46,742 nt of DNA from an uncultured Eubacterium sp. GTDB taxonomy: Bacteria; Bacillota; Clostridia; Lachnospirales; Lachnospiraceae. This document shows, piece after piece, positions 7,817 to 15,614 of this stretch (the first letter of the stretch is position 1; each line of letters starts with the position of its first letter). Under the pieces are notes generated by a model. That model was not told the DNA's origin, did no database searches, and worked only from the letters and a program-made list of their open reading frames with translations. Where the stretch lies: assembly GCA_910585745.1 (NCBI GenBank), contig CAJUFM010000016.1:1-46742 (forward strand), in the 5' to 3' direction. The position numbers and the translations under genes were made by a program.

Positions 7817-8569
7817 ATGGAACACATTATCACGACAAAGAATTTAAACTTATGGTATGGTGCGAGCCATGCCCTGAAAAGTATCAACATGGAAATCCCG
7901 GAAAAGAAAATCACTGCGCTGATTGGCCCCTCTGGCTGTGGAAAATCCACTTATCTGAAAACATTGAACCGGATGAATGATTTGGTGGAAAGCTGCCGTA
8001 TCGAAGGAGAAATTATGCTTTCCGGCATTGACATTTACAAGGGGATTGATGTAAACATTTTGCGGAAACGTGTTGGCATGGTCTTTCAAAAACCGAATCC
8101 GTTTCCAATGAGTATTTATGATAATATTGCCTATGGTCCAAGAATACATGGAATCAAATCAAAGGTTAAGCTGGATGAAATCGTGGAGCGTTCCCTGACG
8201 CAGGCGGCAATCTGGGAGGAATGCAAAGACCGTTTGAAAAAGAGTGCATTGGGCATGAGTGGCGGCCAGCAGCAGAGGCTCTGCATTGCAAGGGCACTGG
8301 CGGTGGAGCCGGAAGTCCTTCTGATGGATGAACCGACGTCTGCCCTTGACCCTATTTCCACTTCAAAGATTGAAGATTTAGCAATGGAATTGAAGGAAAA
8401 ATATACGATTATTATGGTAACCCACAATATGCAGCAGGCAGTACGGATTGCAGATAAGACAGCATTCTTCCTGCTGGGCGAGGTGGTGGAATTTGACGAC
8501 ACGCAGACCATGTTCTCTACACCGTCAGATAAAAGAACAGAGGATTATATTACAGGGAGGTTTGGATAA
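7817..8569 (+). CDS. pstB: Phosphate ABC transporter ATP-binding protein
   Basis: A 250-residue ATPase that powers PstCA. Visible are the Walker A motif GPSGCGKST (about 36-44), a Q-loop (VFQKPNPFPMS), the ABC signature MSGGQQQR, Walker B VLLMDEPTSALDP and the switch histidine in VTHNMQQA. The length is typical. Its stop overlaps the phoU start by one base (TAATG). PstB also relays transporter state to PhoU and PhoR in known systems. Confidence 0.97.
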   Translation: MEHIITTKNLNLWYGASHALKSINMEIPEKKITALIGPSGCGKSTYLKTLNRMNDLVESCRIEGEIMLSGIDIYKGIDVNILRKRVGMVFQKPNPFPMSIYDNIAYGPRIHGIKSKVKLDEIVERSLTQAAIWEECKDRLKKSALGMSGGQQQRLCIARALAVEPEVLLMDEPTSALDPISTSKIEDLAMELKEKYTIIMVTHNMQQAVRIADKTAFFLLGEVVEFDDTQTMFSTPSDKRTEDYITGRFG

Positions 8570-9252
8570 TGCGGAATAAATTTGACAGACAGTTATCGCA
8601 GCTTAATACAGAACTTGTTACCATGGGAGCCTTATGCGAAGAGGCAATTACCAATGCGGTAAAATATCTTACGGACCATGAGGAAAACAGCAAAAATATG
8701 TGTCTGGATGCGGACACGCAGATTGATAAAAAAGAGCGTGATATCGAAACCCTCTGCCTGAAACTAATTTTGCAGCAGCAGCCTGTAGCAAAAGATTTGA
8801 GAGTTGTTTCAGCCGCTTTGAAAATGATATCCGATATGGAGCGGATTGGGGATCAGGCATCGGATATTGTGGAGATTGCACCTTATGTGGCAAAAAAGGG
8901 AACGCTTGGCGAAACCCATATCCGGGAAATGGCAGAAGCAGCGATCAAAATGGTGTCAGAAAGTATTGAATCCTTTGTAAAAATGAATCTGGACATTGCC
9001 TGGCTGGTCATTGAACATGATAATATCGTGGATGATTTGTTTGACAAGGTAAAGCGGGAGTTGATAAAATCAATAACAGAGGGGCATGACGATGCGGAGG
9101 CTCTTATGGATTTGCTGATGATTGCAAAATATTTTGAGCGGATTGGCGACCATGCAGAAAATATTGCGGAATGGGTTATTTATTCCATTACCGGAGAGCA
9201 TCGGAAAAGACCTGAAAATAAGGAAAGCTCCACCAAAGGAGGAATCGGTTAA
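8569..9252 (+). CDS. phoU: Phosphate signalling/transport accessory protein PhoU
   Basis: A 227-residue all-helical protein with two PhoU repeats (about 10-105 and 115-210). The acidic metal-binding motifs SDMERIGDQASDIVE and AKYFERIGDHAENIAE are both present. In known systems PhoU links PstB to the sensor kinase PhoR and represses phosphate-starvation signalling when phosphate is ample. The gene overlaps pstB by one base and is followed one base later by the response-regulator gene, so transporter and two-component system share one transcript. Confidence 0.96.
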   Translation: MRNKFDRQLSQLNTELVTMGALCEEAITNAVKYLTDHEENSKNMCLDADTQIDKKERDIETLCLKLILQQQPVAKDLRVVSAALKMISDMERIGDQASDIVEIAPYVAKKGTLGETHIREMAEAAIKMVSESIESFVKMNLDIAWLVIEHDNIVDDLFDKVKRELIKSITEGHDDAEALMDLLMIAKYFERIGDHAENIAEWVIYSITGEHRKRPENKESSTKGGIG

Positions 9253-9253
9253 C

Positions 9254-9931
9254 ATGATTTATCTGCTGGAAGATGATGATAATATAAGAAAGCTGGTATG
9301 CTATGCCCTGTCAAAAGAGGGATTTGAAGTGCAGGGGCATTCTTCTCCAAAGGAATTTTGGCAGGGAATCAATACGGAACTGCCGGAATTGGTTTTGCTG
9401 GATATTATGCTGCCGGAAGAAGACGGATTGTCGATTCTGAATAAACTGAAAGGTAATGCAGCGACAGAACACATCCCTGTTATTATGCTTACCGCAAAGG
9501 GCAGTGAATTTGATAAGGTCACAGGCCTTGATATGGGGGCGGATGATTACGTGGCAAAACCTTTTGGAACGATGGAACTGATTTCAAGGGTTCGGGCGGT
9601 ACTGAGACGTTCCCAAAAAACGCAGGATGACAGAACGTATACGATTGGCGGGTTGTATGTTAATCCTGCAAAACATATTATTACGGTATCAGGGGAAGCG
9701 GTATCGCTTTCCTATAAGGAATATCTGCTGTTAATAGTCCTGCTGGAGGCAGAGGGAAATGTGGTGGAACGCGACAGGCTTTTAACCAGTGTCTGGGGAG
9801 AATATTATACAGAATCCCGAACGCTGGATGTGCATATCCGCAAACTGCGGGTAAAACTGGGGGATGCAGGAAAACTCATTCAGACAATAAAAGGAATCGG
9901 CTATAAATTAGGAGGCGATTGGAATGAATAA
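9254..9931 (+). CDS. phoP: Phosphate response regulator, OmpR/PhoB family
   Basis: A 225-residue response regulator. The receiver domain (1-120) has acidic residues EDDD at 6-9, phosphoacceptor D50 in LVLLDIMLP, the conserved Thr in MLTAKG and Lys in VAKPF. The C-terminal winged helix (about 130-225) has the LSYKEYLLL and DVHIRKLRVKL segments of OmpR-type DNA binders. The start at 9254 follows AAAGGAGGAATCGG; a longer frame upstream lies inside phoU and has no site. It most likely binds the TTAACA-type boxes at 5017-5056 and 11654-11692. It overlaps phoR by 8 nt. Confidence 0.93.
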   Translation: MIYLLEDDDNIRKLVCYALSKEGFEVQGHSSPKEFWQGINTELPELVLLDIMLPEEDGLSILNKLKGNAATEHIPVIMLTAKGSEFDKVTGLDMGADDYVAKPFGTMELISRVRAVLRRSQKTQDDRTYTIGGLYVNPAKHIITVSGEAVSLSYKEYLLLIVLLEAEGNVVERDRLLTSVWGEYYTESRTLDVHIRKLRVKLGDAGKLIQTIKGIGYKLGGDWNE

Positions 9932-11597
9932 AAAAATTTTTCGTTCGTCACTGCTTACCGTCTGTCTTGTATTGGCAGCTACCATTGCATTGATTATGGG
10001 GCTTTTGTTTCATTTTTTTGAAAAGCAGATACAGAAAGAGCTTGCCAATGAGGCCGGCTTTCTGGCACATGCTCTTGAAAATGAGGGAGCCGGATATTTT
10101 GACAGTTTTGATAACAAGAATAACAAACTTGCCGGAAATAACCGTATCACATGGATTGATGAAAATGGAACGGTATTGTTCGACAGCAGGGCAGATGTGT
10201 CCGAACTGGATAATCATGCTGACCGGGATGAAATTAAAACGGCAATGAAAGAGGGAAAAGGAATGAGTACAAGGTACTCCAAAACCCTGACGGAGAAAAC
10301 AGTGAATTATGCCATACGGCTTTCCGATGGCAGCATACTGCGGGTTTCGACAGAACAGTATACGGTAGTAACCATTCTGATGGGGATGCTTCAGCCGATT
10401 TTATTCATTATGTTTGTCGCATTGATTTTAACACTGGTGCTTTCCGCAAGGGTATCAAAAGCCATTATAGAACCAATTAACAAACTGGATTTGGAAGTGC
10501 CTGAGAATAACGAAACATATGAGGAATTAACTCCGCTGTTACGGAAAATTGCAGACCAGAAAAAAACGATAGGGGAACAACTTGCGGATGCCCGCAAAAA
10601 ACAGAAGGAATTTAACCTGATTACAGAAAATATGAGTGAGGGCTTTCTGGTGATTGATGCAGACGCCAATCTTCTGACCTATAATTCTGCCGCATTAAAC
10701 CTGCTTGAGATTACCCCTCCGGCAGATAGGAGTGTCCTTCTGTTCTGCCGGGCAAAAGAGTTCAGAGGCGTCATATCCGATGTATTGTCAGGAATAAAGG
10801 CAGAAAATACGATGGTGCGGGAGGAACGCAGTTACAGTCTGATTGCCAATCCGGTTTTTGAGAAAGAATCTGTAATCGGGGCTGTTGTGGTGATTCTGGA
10901 TATTACGGAACGTGAAAAAAGGGATGCACTGCGACGGGAGTTTACGGCAAATGTTTCCCATGAACTGAAAACTCCGCTGACGTCTATCTCTGGCTTTGCC
11001 GAACTGATGAAAGCAGGCGATGTTCTGGAAAATGATGTGACTGACTTTTCAAAATCCATTTATGATGAGGCACAGCGGCTGATTACGTTAGTCAATGATA
11101 TTATTAAGATTTCTGAACTTGACGGGCAGAGTATTCCTTATGAAAAGGAAACGGTGGATTTATATGAATTGTCAAAGGAAGTAATCGGACGGTTGGAAAA
11201 AGAAGCCGATAAGAAGAATATTACCTTTCATTTGATTGGCGGCAGGGCAGAGATTATAGGCGTGCATAAAATTTTGGAGGAAATGCTCTATAACCTTTGT
11301 GACAATGCGATTAAATATAACAAGGAAAATGGTACGGTGGATGTTTTGGTAAACCAGACGGGAGATGGCGTGAATGTGATTGTGCGTGATACGGGAATCG
11401 GGATTCCTATATCACATCAGGACAGGGTGTTTGAACGCTTTTACCGGGTGGATAAAAGCCATTCCAAAAAGGTAGGTGGAACAGGTCTTGGTCTTGCCAT
11501 AGTAAAGCATGGTGCTCTGTACCACCATGCAAAGCTCAGTCTGGAAAGTACTGTGGATGTGGGAACGGTGGTAACGATTGCATTTTCTAAAAAATAA
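9924..11597 (+). CDS. phoR: Phosphate sensor histidine kinase PhoR
   Basis: A 557-residue membrane sensor kinase. A membrane segment at about 9-30 and a second at about 150-174 enclose a 120-residue extracytoplasmic domain. A linker (about 178-225) and a PAS domain (about 228-330) follow. The HisKA domain has phosphoacceptor H346 in FTANVSHELKTPLTS, and the ATPase domain shows NLCDNAIKYN, RDTGIGIP and GTGLGLAIVKH. This is the PhoR layout found in Firmicutes. The gene overlaps its regulator by 8 nt and ends the operon at a strong terminator. Confidence 0.94.
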   Translation: MNKKIFRSSLLTVCLVLAATIALIMGLLFHFFEKQIQKELANEAGFLAHALENEGAGYFDSFDNKNNKLAGNNRITWIDENGTVLFDSRADVSELDNHADRDEIKTAMKEGKGMSTRYSKTLTEKTVNYAIRLSDGSILRVSTEQYTVVTILMGMLQPILFIMFVALILTLVLSARVSKAIIEPINKLDLEVPENNETYEELTPLLRKIADQKKTIGEQLADARKKQKEFNLITENMSEGFLVIDADANLLTYNSAALNLLEITPPADRSVLLFCRAKEFRGVISDVLSGIKAENTMVREERSYSLIANPVFEKESVIGAVVVILDITEREKRDALRREFTANVSHELKTPLTSISGFAELMKAGDVLENDVTDFSKSIYDEAQRLITLVNDIIKISELDGQSIPYEKETVDLYELSKEVIGRLEKEADKKNITFHLIGGRAEIIGVHKILEEMLYNLCDNAIKYNKENGTVDVLVNQTGDGVNVIVRDTGIGIPISHQDRVFERFYRVDKSHSKKVGGTGLGLAIVKHGALYHHAKLSLESTVDVGTVVTIAFSKK

Positions 11598-11608
11598 TAA
11601 AGATAAAT

Positions 11609-11655
11609 ATATGCCGGAAAACAGCCCGTATAAGGGCTATGCCCGGCATATTTTT
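11609..11655 (+). terminator. Intrinsic terminator of the pst-pho operon
   Basis: The outer stem ATATGCCGG (11609-11617) pairs with CCGGCATAT (11643-11651), the inner stem AGCCC (11623-11627) with GGGCT (11634-11638), and TTTTT follows at 11651-11655. Confidence 0.85.
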
Positions 11656-11717
11656 AACGCAGTTTTAACATACTTGTTATCTGCCCTTTATGGTTTATCA
11701 GATGGAAATCGTATAAA
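11654..11717 (+). promoter_or_regulatory. Second PhoP-type box, upstream of the hybrid kinase
   Basis: Hexamers repeat every 11 bp: TTAACG (11654-11659), TTAACA (11665-11670), GTTATC (11676-11681) and TTTATG (11687-11692). The first two closely match the PhoP consensus; the others are weaker. A -10 like TATAAA follows at 11712-11717. The same arrangement is seen ahead of pstS, so the hybrid kinase is probably induced with the phosphate genes. Confidence 0.6.
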
Positions 11718-11758
11718 ATAACTTGTGTAAACAAGATAATTACTGGAATGGAGGAGCT

Positions 11759-13012
11759 ATGAAAAAGAAGAAAACAGTGAAAAAGTTAAAAAAGAAAATT
11801 GCGGTTTTGGAAACAGAAAATCTGTCATTACAAGAGAGCGTTTTGCGGGCAGAGAACAACAGCAGGGAAAAAAGTGCTTTTTTATCCCATATGTCCCATG
11901 ATATACGGACACCCCTGAATGGCATTATTGGAATGACAGGTATTGCCATGAAACATTTTGATGATAAAGATAGGGTTCTTGATTGTCTAGGGAAAATAGA
12001 CAGTTCTTCCAAACATCTGCTATCCCTGATTAACGATATTTTGGATATGAGCCGGATTGAAAGCGGCAGAATGGTTATGAACCATGAACGGATGGATATA
12101 CGTGAGGTGATTAACGGTTGTGCACTAATTGCAGAAAGTCTGCTGGCACAGAGAAAGGTGGATTTTGTCAGGGAGTTTGGTATATTCCATCATCCTCTAC
12201 TAATTGGCGATGAATTACATCTGCGTCAGGTGCTTATCAATATTTTATCAAATGCCATTAAGTTTACCCCGGATGGAGGGAAAATCTTTTTTCAGGTAAA
12301 GGAGGTTTCTGCTGGAGACGGAAAGGCGACATACCATTTTGAGATTGAGGATACCGGAATTGGTATGAAACCGGATTTTCTGGAAAAAATTTGGGATTCC
12401 TTTACACAGGAAAATAGTGGAAACTGCAATGGATATAAGGGAACCGGATTGGGAATGGCTATTACAAAAAAACTGGTTGATTTGATGGGGGGGATTATCA
12501 AGGTAGCAAGCAAGCCGGGGGTTGGCAGTAAATTTATTGTGGAGGTAAGATTTGATACAGGAATACTGTCTGGTATTGCAGAGAAAGAAAAGACAGAAGA
12601 AAATATACAGGAATCAATAGTACGTTTGGACGGCATGAAGGTACTGCTGGTTGAAGATACGCCACTCAATATGGAGATTGCAAAATTCATGCTGGAAGAT
12701 GAAGGGATTGAAGTAATGACGGCAGAAAATGGACAGATTGCTGTTAATATTTTTAATAATTCGCCTGAGAATACTTTTAATGCTGTGCTAATGGATGTGA
12801 GAATGCCTGTGATGGATGGTCTGACCGCTACAGAATCAATCCGGGCATTGCCAAGAGCTGACGCTGTAACAGTCCCAATAATAGCTATGACAGCAGACGC
12901 ATATAGTGAAGATATAAGAAGGACAACTGATGCAGGAATGAATGCACATCTGACAAAACCTGTCAGTCAAGAGAAAATGCTCTCGACTTTGGAGAAATTT
13001 TATTCTGTATAA
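11759..13012 (+). CDS. Soluble hybrid histidine kinase with receiver domain, no sensor domain
   Basis: A 417-residue protein. It opens with a Lys-rich coiled coil (1-40) and goes straight into HisKA, with phosphoacceptor H47 in SHMSHDIRTPLNG. The ATPase domain (about 150-265) has NILSNAIKF, EDTGIGM and KGTGLGMAI. A receiver domain (about 293-417) has D346 in AVLMDVRMPVMDG and a C-terminal LTKP lysine. No membrane segment, PAS or ligand domain is visible. The ATG at 11759 follows GGAGGAG; an upstream in-frame TTG has no site. It has its own PhoP-like box and terminator. Its partner is unknown: it could cross-talk with PhoP/PhoR or feed a host phosphorelay. Confidence 0.9.
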   Translation: MKKKKTVKKLKKKIAVLETENLSLQESVLRAENNSREKSAFLSHMSHDIRTPLNGIIGMTGIAMKHFDDKDRVLDCLGKIDSSSKHLLSLINDILDMSRIESGRMVMNHERMDIREVINGCALIAESLLAQRKVDFVREFGIFHHPLLIGDELHLRQVLINILSNAIKFTPDGGKIFFQVKEVSAGDGKATYHFEIEDTGIGMKPDFLEKIWDSFTQENSGNCNGYKGTGLGMAITKKLVDLMGGIIKVASKPGVGSKFIVEVRFDTGILSGIAEKEKTEENIQESIVRLDGMKVLLVEDTPLNMEIAKFMLEDEGIEVMTAENGQIAVNIFNNSPENTFNAVLMDVRMPVMDGLTATESIRALPRADAVTVPIIAMTADAYSEDIRRTTDAGMNAHLTKPVSQEKMLSTLEKFYSV

Positions 13013-13075
13013 ATAATAAGCTCTTTTGGATATATATTTCTTTTGGCATTTTGAAAGAGATTAAAAAGCAAAATG

Positions 13076-13118
13076 AAAAATGCTTAAAAGCATTTTGTAA
13101 AAGATTTTAAGCATTTTT
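13076..13118. terminator. Bidirectional terminator
   Basis: A perfect 14-bp inverted repeat, AAAAATGCTTAAAA (13076-13089) with TTTTAAGCATTTTT (13105-13118). A/T runs at both ends suit both the hybrid kinase (+) and the converging 81-codon gene (-). Confidence 0.8.
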
Positions 13119-13135
13119 ATGTCAAACTTTCCTGA

Positions 13136-13381
13136 TTATCCTCTGCATCTATAAATATCTGTATTTCGTTGTTGAGATAAAACAAACCCATCGGTGTCCG
13201 ATGGGTTGCATGTTTCAAGCAGATTATTTATTGCCAGTGCATTTAGTACATGGTCTGTCCATGCTGTGTTTTTTAATCCTTTCTCTGCTTTGTTACAGTC
13301 AATCCGTAGAATGTAACCGTCAAATGTAGTAATGTCAATACTGTTGTGGTACATATTGTACCTTGCGTATATTAGATTCAT
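13136..13381 (-). CDS. Small conserved-looking protein, possibly DUF6061-like
   Basis: An 81-residue protein beginning MNLIYARYNM, with a later DGYILRIDC segment. The pattern YxxYN...DG..L.IDC recalls the short DUF6061 proteins common on clostridial mobile elements; this is memory-based and tentative. The C-terminal half does not fit that family clearly. An AAAGGA ribosome site lies upstream. It converges on the hybrid kinase across a shared terminator and is the last gene before the right-hand AAGGGAAA repeats, so it is probably the element's right-end gene. Confidence 0.55.
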   Translation of the reverse strand: MNLIYARYNMYHNSIDITTFDGYILRIDCNKAEKGLKNTAWTDHVLNALAINNLLETCNPSDTDGFVLSQQRNTDIYRCRG

Positions 13382-13470
13382 TTTCTTTGTCCTTTCATAA
13401 TTTTTACAAGCATATCAAATCAGTTCCCACGCCTTAATTGTTTTGTGTTATAATGTGTTATAGGTTTTTC

Positions 13471-13546
13471 TTTCCCTTAAAGTTTCCCTCATTAGGGTTC
13501 ATAACAGCAAGAGGGAGAAAATAACATAAGGGAAAATCTAAGGGAA
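13471..13546. repeat. Right-hand cluster of AAGGGAAA repeats (candidate element end)
   Basis: TTTCCCTT (13471-13478), TTTCCCT (13483-13489), AAGGGAAA (13528-13535) and AAGGGAA (13540-13546) cluster in a 310-base gap (13382-13694) that has no other recognisable gene. TTTCCCTTA and TAAGGGAAA form a 9-bp inverted repeat. The same core lies next to the integrase at 10-52. Coding character also changes here, to AT-rich genes on the right. This probably marks the inside of the element's right end; the exact att core was not identified. Confidence 0.5.
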
Positions 13547-13694
13547 TGCTCACCTTGCACAAATTTAATGTTTTCAGTAGTTAGAGCAGTTCATGAAAAC
13601 AAAATATAAGAGTTATTAAATCTCTTAGATTTTGTGAAAATCCAATCGGGATTTGTCGATTTGTTAAATTCCTATTTACTTAACGAAAGGTTTG

Positions 13695-14048
13695 GTGATT
13701 TGTGTGAATGCAGAAGTAATAATAGGATTGGTTATCATATCACTTGTAGCAAGTATTATGATTATAATTGGTTTATGTCAGGTGAGAAATAAAGAGAAAC
13801 CTGTGGGTTTTTATAATGTTATAGATCCACCTAAAAAAGAAAAAATATCAGATATCATACAATGGAATAAGAAACATGGAATAATCTGGATTGTTTATGG
13901 GATATGTATAGAACTTGGATTTTGGATTGGGTATGTTATGCCAATTGAAGCACTAGAAATATTTTTTATGATAGGTGGAATAGTAATTCCTTTACCATTT
14001 ATGTGTTTAAGGCATCATAAGTTAGAAAAAGTGTATAGAATTAACTAA
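13695..14048 (+). CDS. Small membrane protein of unknown function
   Basis: About 117 residues with three hydrophobic stretches: near the N-terminus (about 8-28), in the middle (WIVYGICIELGFWIGYV) and near the C-terminus (FFMIGGIVIPLPFM). The motif KPVGFYN...PP...I.D...WN..HGIIWIVYG resembles a widespread family of small clostridial membrane proteins without assigned function. The start is uncertain: TTG 13692, GTG 13695 and GTG 13704 are all in frame behind AAAGG. It is AT-rich compared with the genes on either side of this region. Confidence 0.6.
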   Translation: MICVNAEVIIGLVIISLVASIMIIIGLCQVRNKEKPVGFYNVIDPPKKEKISDIIQWNKKHGIIWIVYGICIELGFWIGYVMPIEALEIFFMIGGIVIPLPFMCLRHHKLEKVYRIN

Positions 14049-14164
14049 CTTGATATTTACTGATAAAGCGTAAATATTCTCGTTTAATCATTGAGCCAAT
14101 CCATGAACTCCCATGGAGTAAATGCTGTGCGACCATTATTGATAAATCAACGGAACCAAAGGAG

Positions 14165-14479
14165 GTGGTTAAGAATCACGATTTATTAACGATTGGTGAT
14201 GAGGAAATGAAACATGGATTTCCAGAGGTGGTTCATTTAGCTTATAAGGGTAAATTATCTTTGGACGAGTACATTCTATTCTTAGAGAATATTTCGTATG
14301 CAAGATATGTTGATTATGATTTACCGGTATCCGTAGATATGGAGATGCTACGGGCAGGGGTTGCAATAGCACTTGAGAATTTAACAAATAGTGCGGTTTT
14401 AGATACCAATGACCGTAGAATGATTTGTTCAAATAATATGGAATTATTATCAGAGGCTGAAAAAATATTTATTGGATGA
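14165..14479 (+). CDS. Unrecognised ORF, possibly 5'-truncated and split by a stop
   Basis: A 104-residue frame with no recognised family. It is acidic, rich in Leu and Glu, and looks coding (for example DYDLPVSVDMEMLRAGVAIALENL). The frame is open upstream to a stop at 14051-14053 but contains no ATG, GTG or TTG before the GTG at 14165, which itself overlaps the only ribosome-site-like stretch (AAAGGAGG). The stop TGA at 14477-14479 is followed, in the same frame, by the next ORF only one codon later. The two may be halves of one decayed gene. Confidence 0.4.
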   Translation: MVKNHDLLTIGDEEMKHGFPEVVHLAYKGKLSLDEYILFLENISYARYVDYDLPVSVDMEMLRAGVAIALENLTNSAVLDTNDRRMICSNNMELLSEAEKIFIG

Positions 14480-14482
14480 TAT

Positions 14483-14734
14483 GTGATTATAGAGAAAACC
14501 ATGTGTAAATGTTTTCTTAATAATAAGAGTAAATATATTGCTGCATTGCAAAGCACAGATTTAACTCTATTGTATGAATGTGAGAATAAACGCTTTAATG
14601 TATTTGACGAAAGACTTGCTAATGAAGTAGTCAATTGTTTTAGCCAATTTGATAATTCAAGAAAAAGATTATTTGTAGGAATATTCGATAAAACTTGGAA
14701 ATATCATACGGATTCTAATGAGTTCTTAGTTTAG
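14483..14734 (+). CDS. Unrecognised ORF in frame with the preceding one
   Basis: An 83-residue frame from a GTG without a clear ribosome site. A second possible start, ATG, lies six codons in. Composition looks coding (NVFDERLANEVVNCFSQFDNS) but no family is recognised. It lies in the same frame as the ORF ending at 14479, separated by a single TGA, which suggests either a nonsense mutation in one longer gene or readthrough. Confidence that this is an independent gene is low. Confidence 0.35.
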   Translation: MIIEKTMCKCFLNNKSKYIAALQSTDLTLLYECENKRFNVFDERLANEVVNCFSQFDNSRKRLFVGIFDKTWKYHTDSNEFLV

Positions 14735-14781
14735 GATTCGAAAATAGGTTTTGAAAAGTTGAGGGGATTACTTCAGGATAA

Positions 14782-15018
14782 GGAAAAAATAGAAAAACAA
14801 CGACAGCGTGGAATTTCTGCGGCTATATATCCAAAGTTGCAAGGCTGGTGGATGAACATGGAACAGCAGTGATTCTCAAGAACAATGTACCAAGATATCT
14901 TGTGATTGATTTTAGCAAGGCAGAGGATGATACCATTGCATCCGATGAAGATATATTGAATATTTCAAAAAGATTGATTGAACAGAACAGAGAGGCCTAT
15001 GAGGTACTGGCAAGATGA
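14782..15018 (+). pseudogene. phd: Phd-type antitoxin remnant without a start codon
   Basis: From 14782 the frame encodes KTTTAWNFCGYISKVARLVD, then EHGTAVILKNNVPRYLVIDF and a Glu-rich tail ending in NREAYEVLAR. This is the body of a Phd/YefM antitoxin as found ahead of doc in Lachnospiraceae. No ATG, GTG or TTG with a ribosome site precedes it, and the N-terminal DNA-binding part looks altered. Its TGA overlaps the doc ATG in ATGA (15015-15018), the normal coupling of this module. Scored as a decayed gene. Confidence 0.7.
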
Positions 15019-15248
15019 TTAAACTGACAAAGGAACAGATTTTGATACTTCATTCGGAACTTATCAAAACGACAGGGGGCAGCGATGGTATTAGAGATAT
15101 TGGACTACTTGAATCTGCCTTAGAAACACCGTTTCAATCTTACGGTGGAGAAGAACTATATCCGAGTATTCAGGCAAAGGCAGCAAGATTATGTTATGGA
15201 CTGGTAAAGAACCATGCAATGGCTGTTAGAGCATCAAATATAACTTGA
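15015..15248 (+). pseudogene. doc: Doc-type toxin, truncated before the Fic motif
   Basis: The 77-codon frame begins MIKLTKEQILILHSELIKTT and continues GGSDGIRDIGLLESALETPF, the N-terminal half of Doc (Fic-fold kinase that phosphorylates EF-Tu). It should continue from VKNHA into the catalytic H-x-F/I-x-D-G-N-K-R motif but changes to MAVRASNIT and stops. The catalytic loop and the C-terminal third (about 50 residues) are missing, so the toxin should be inactive. The break coincides with an IS-like sequence starting near 15246. Confidence 0.75.
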
Positions 15249-15352
15249 CCACCCCCGAATCACCTGACCAACTTTCCATTTTGACCAATTCAGAGAAAGA
15301 AATCATAGGCAGAAAACAGGAAAAAGAACCTGAGCAATCAAAAAGTTGGTCA
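15245..15352. mobile_element. Possible insertion-sequence end fragment
   Basis: Directly after doc is lost, TGACCA occurs at 15246, 15265 and 15282, and an 11-bp inverted repeat (TGACCAACTTT 15265-15275, AAAGTTGGTCA 15342-15352) is present. Multiple terminal TGACCA-like repeats are reminiscent of IS21-family ends. A 60-codon frame starting at 15245 is not recognised and may be a transposase tail or spurious. No intact transposase is present, and nothing is recognised in 15428-15614. Confidence 0.35.
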
Positions 15353-15614
15353 ACCGTAAATTCCACCAAGAGAAAACAACGGAAAAACGACAGTATTTCA
15401 GAAAAGTTACTATATCAGCTTAAATAGTCTTGCTTAATGGTTTACCGAAGGCAAGGCTATGGCGAGCTATTGCAAGTTTGCTAGAGGCAAACCTGTGTGA
15501 TGTGAAAAAAGATAGATGGTTCCTTTTTTGAATGAGTATGTGGCGACAATCAAAATTTATTTTTTGTTTAATTAAGCTAGGAGAATTACGTTAAATAGAA
15601 ATTTGGAGGATTGT

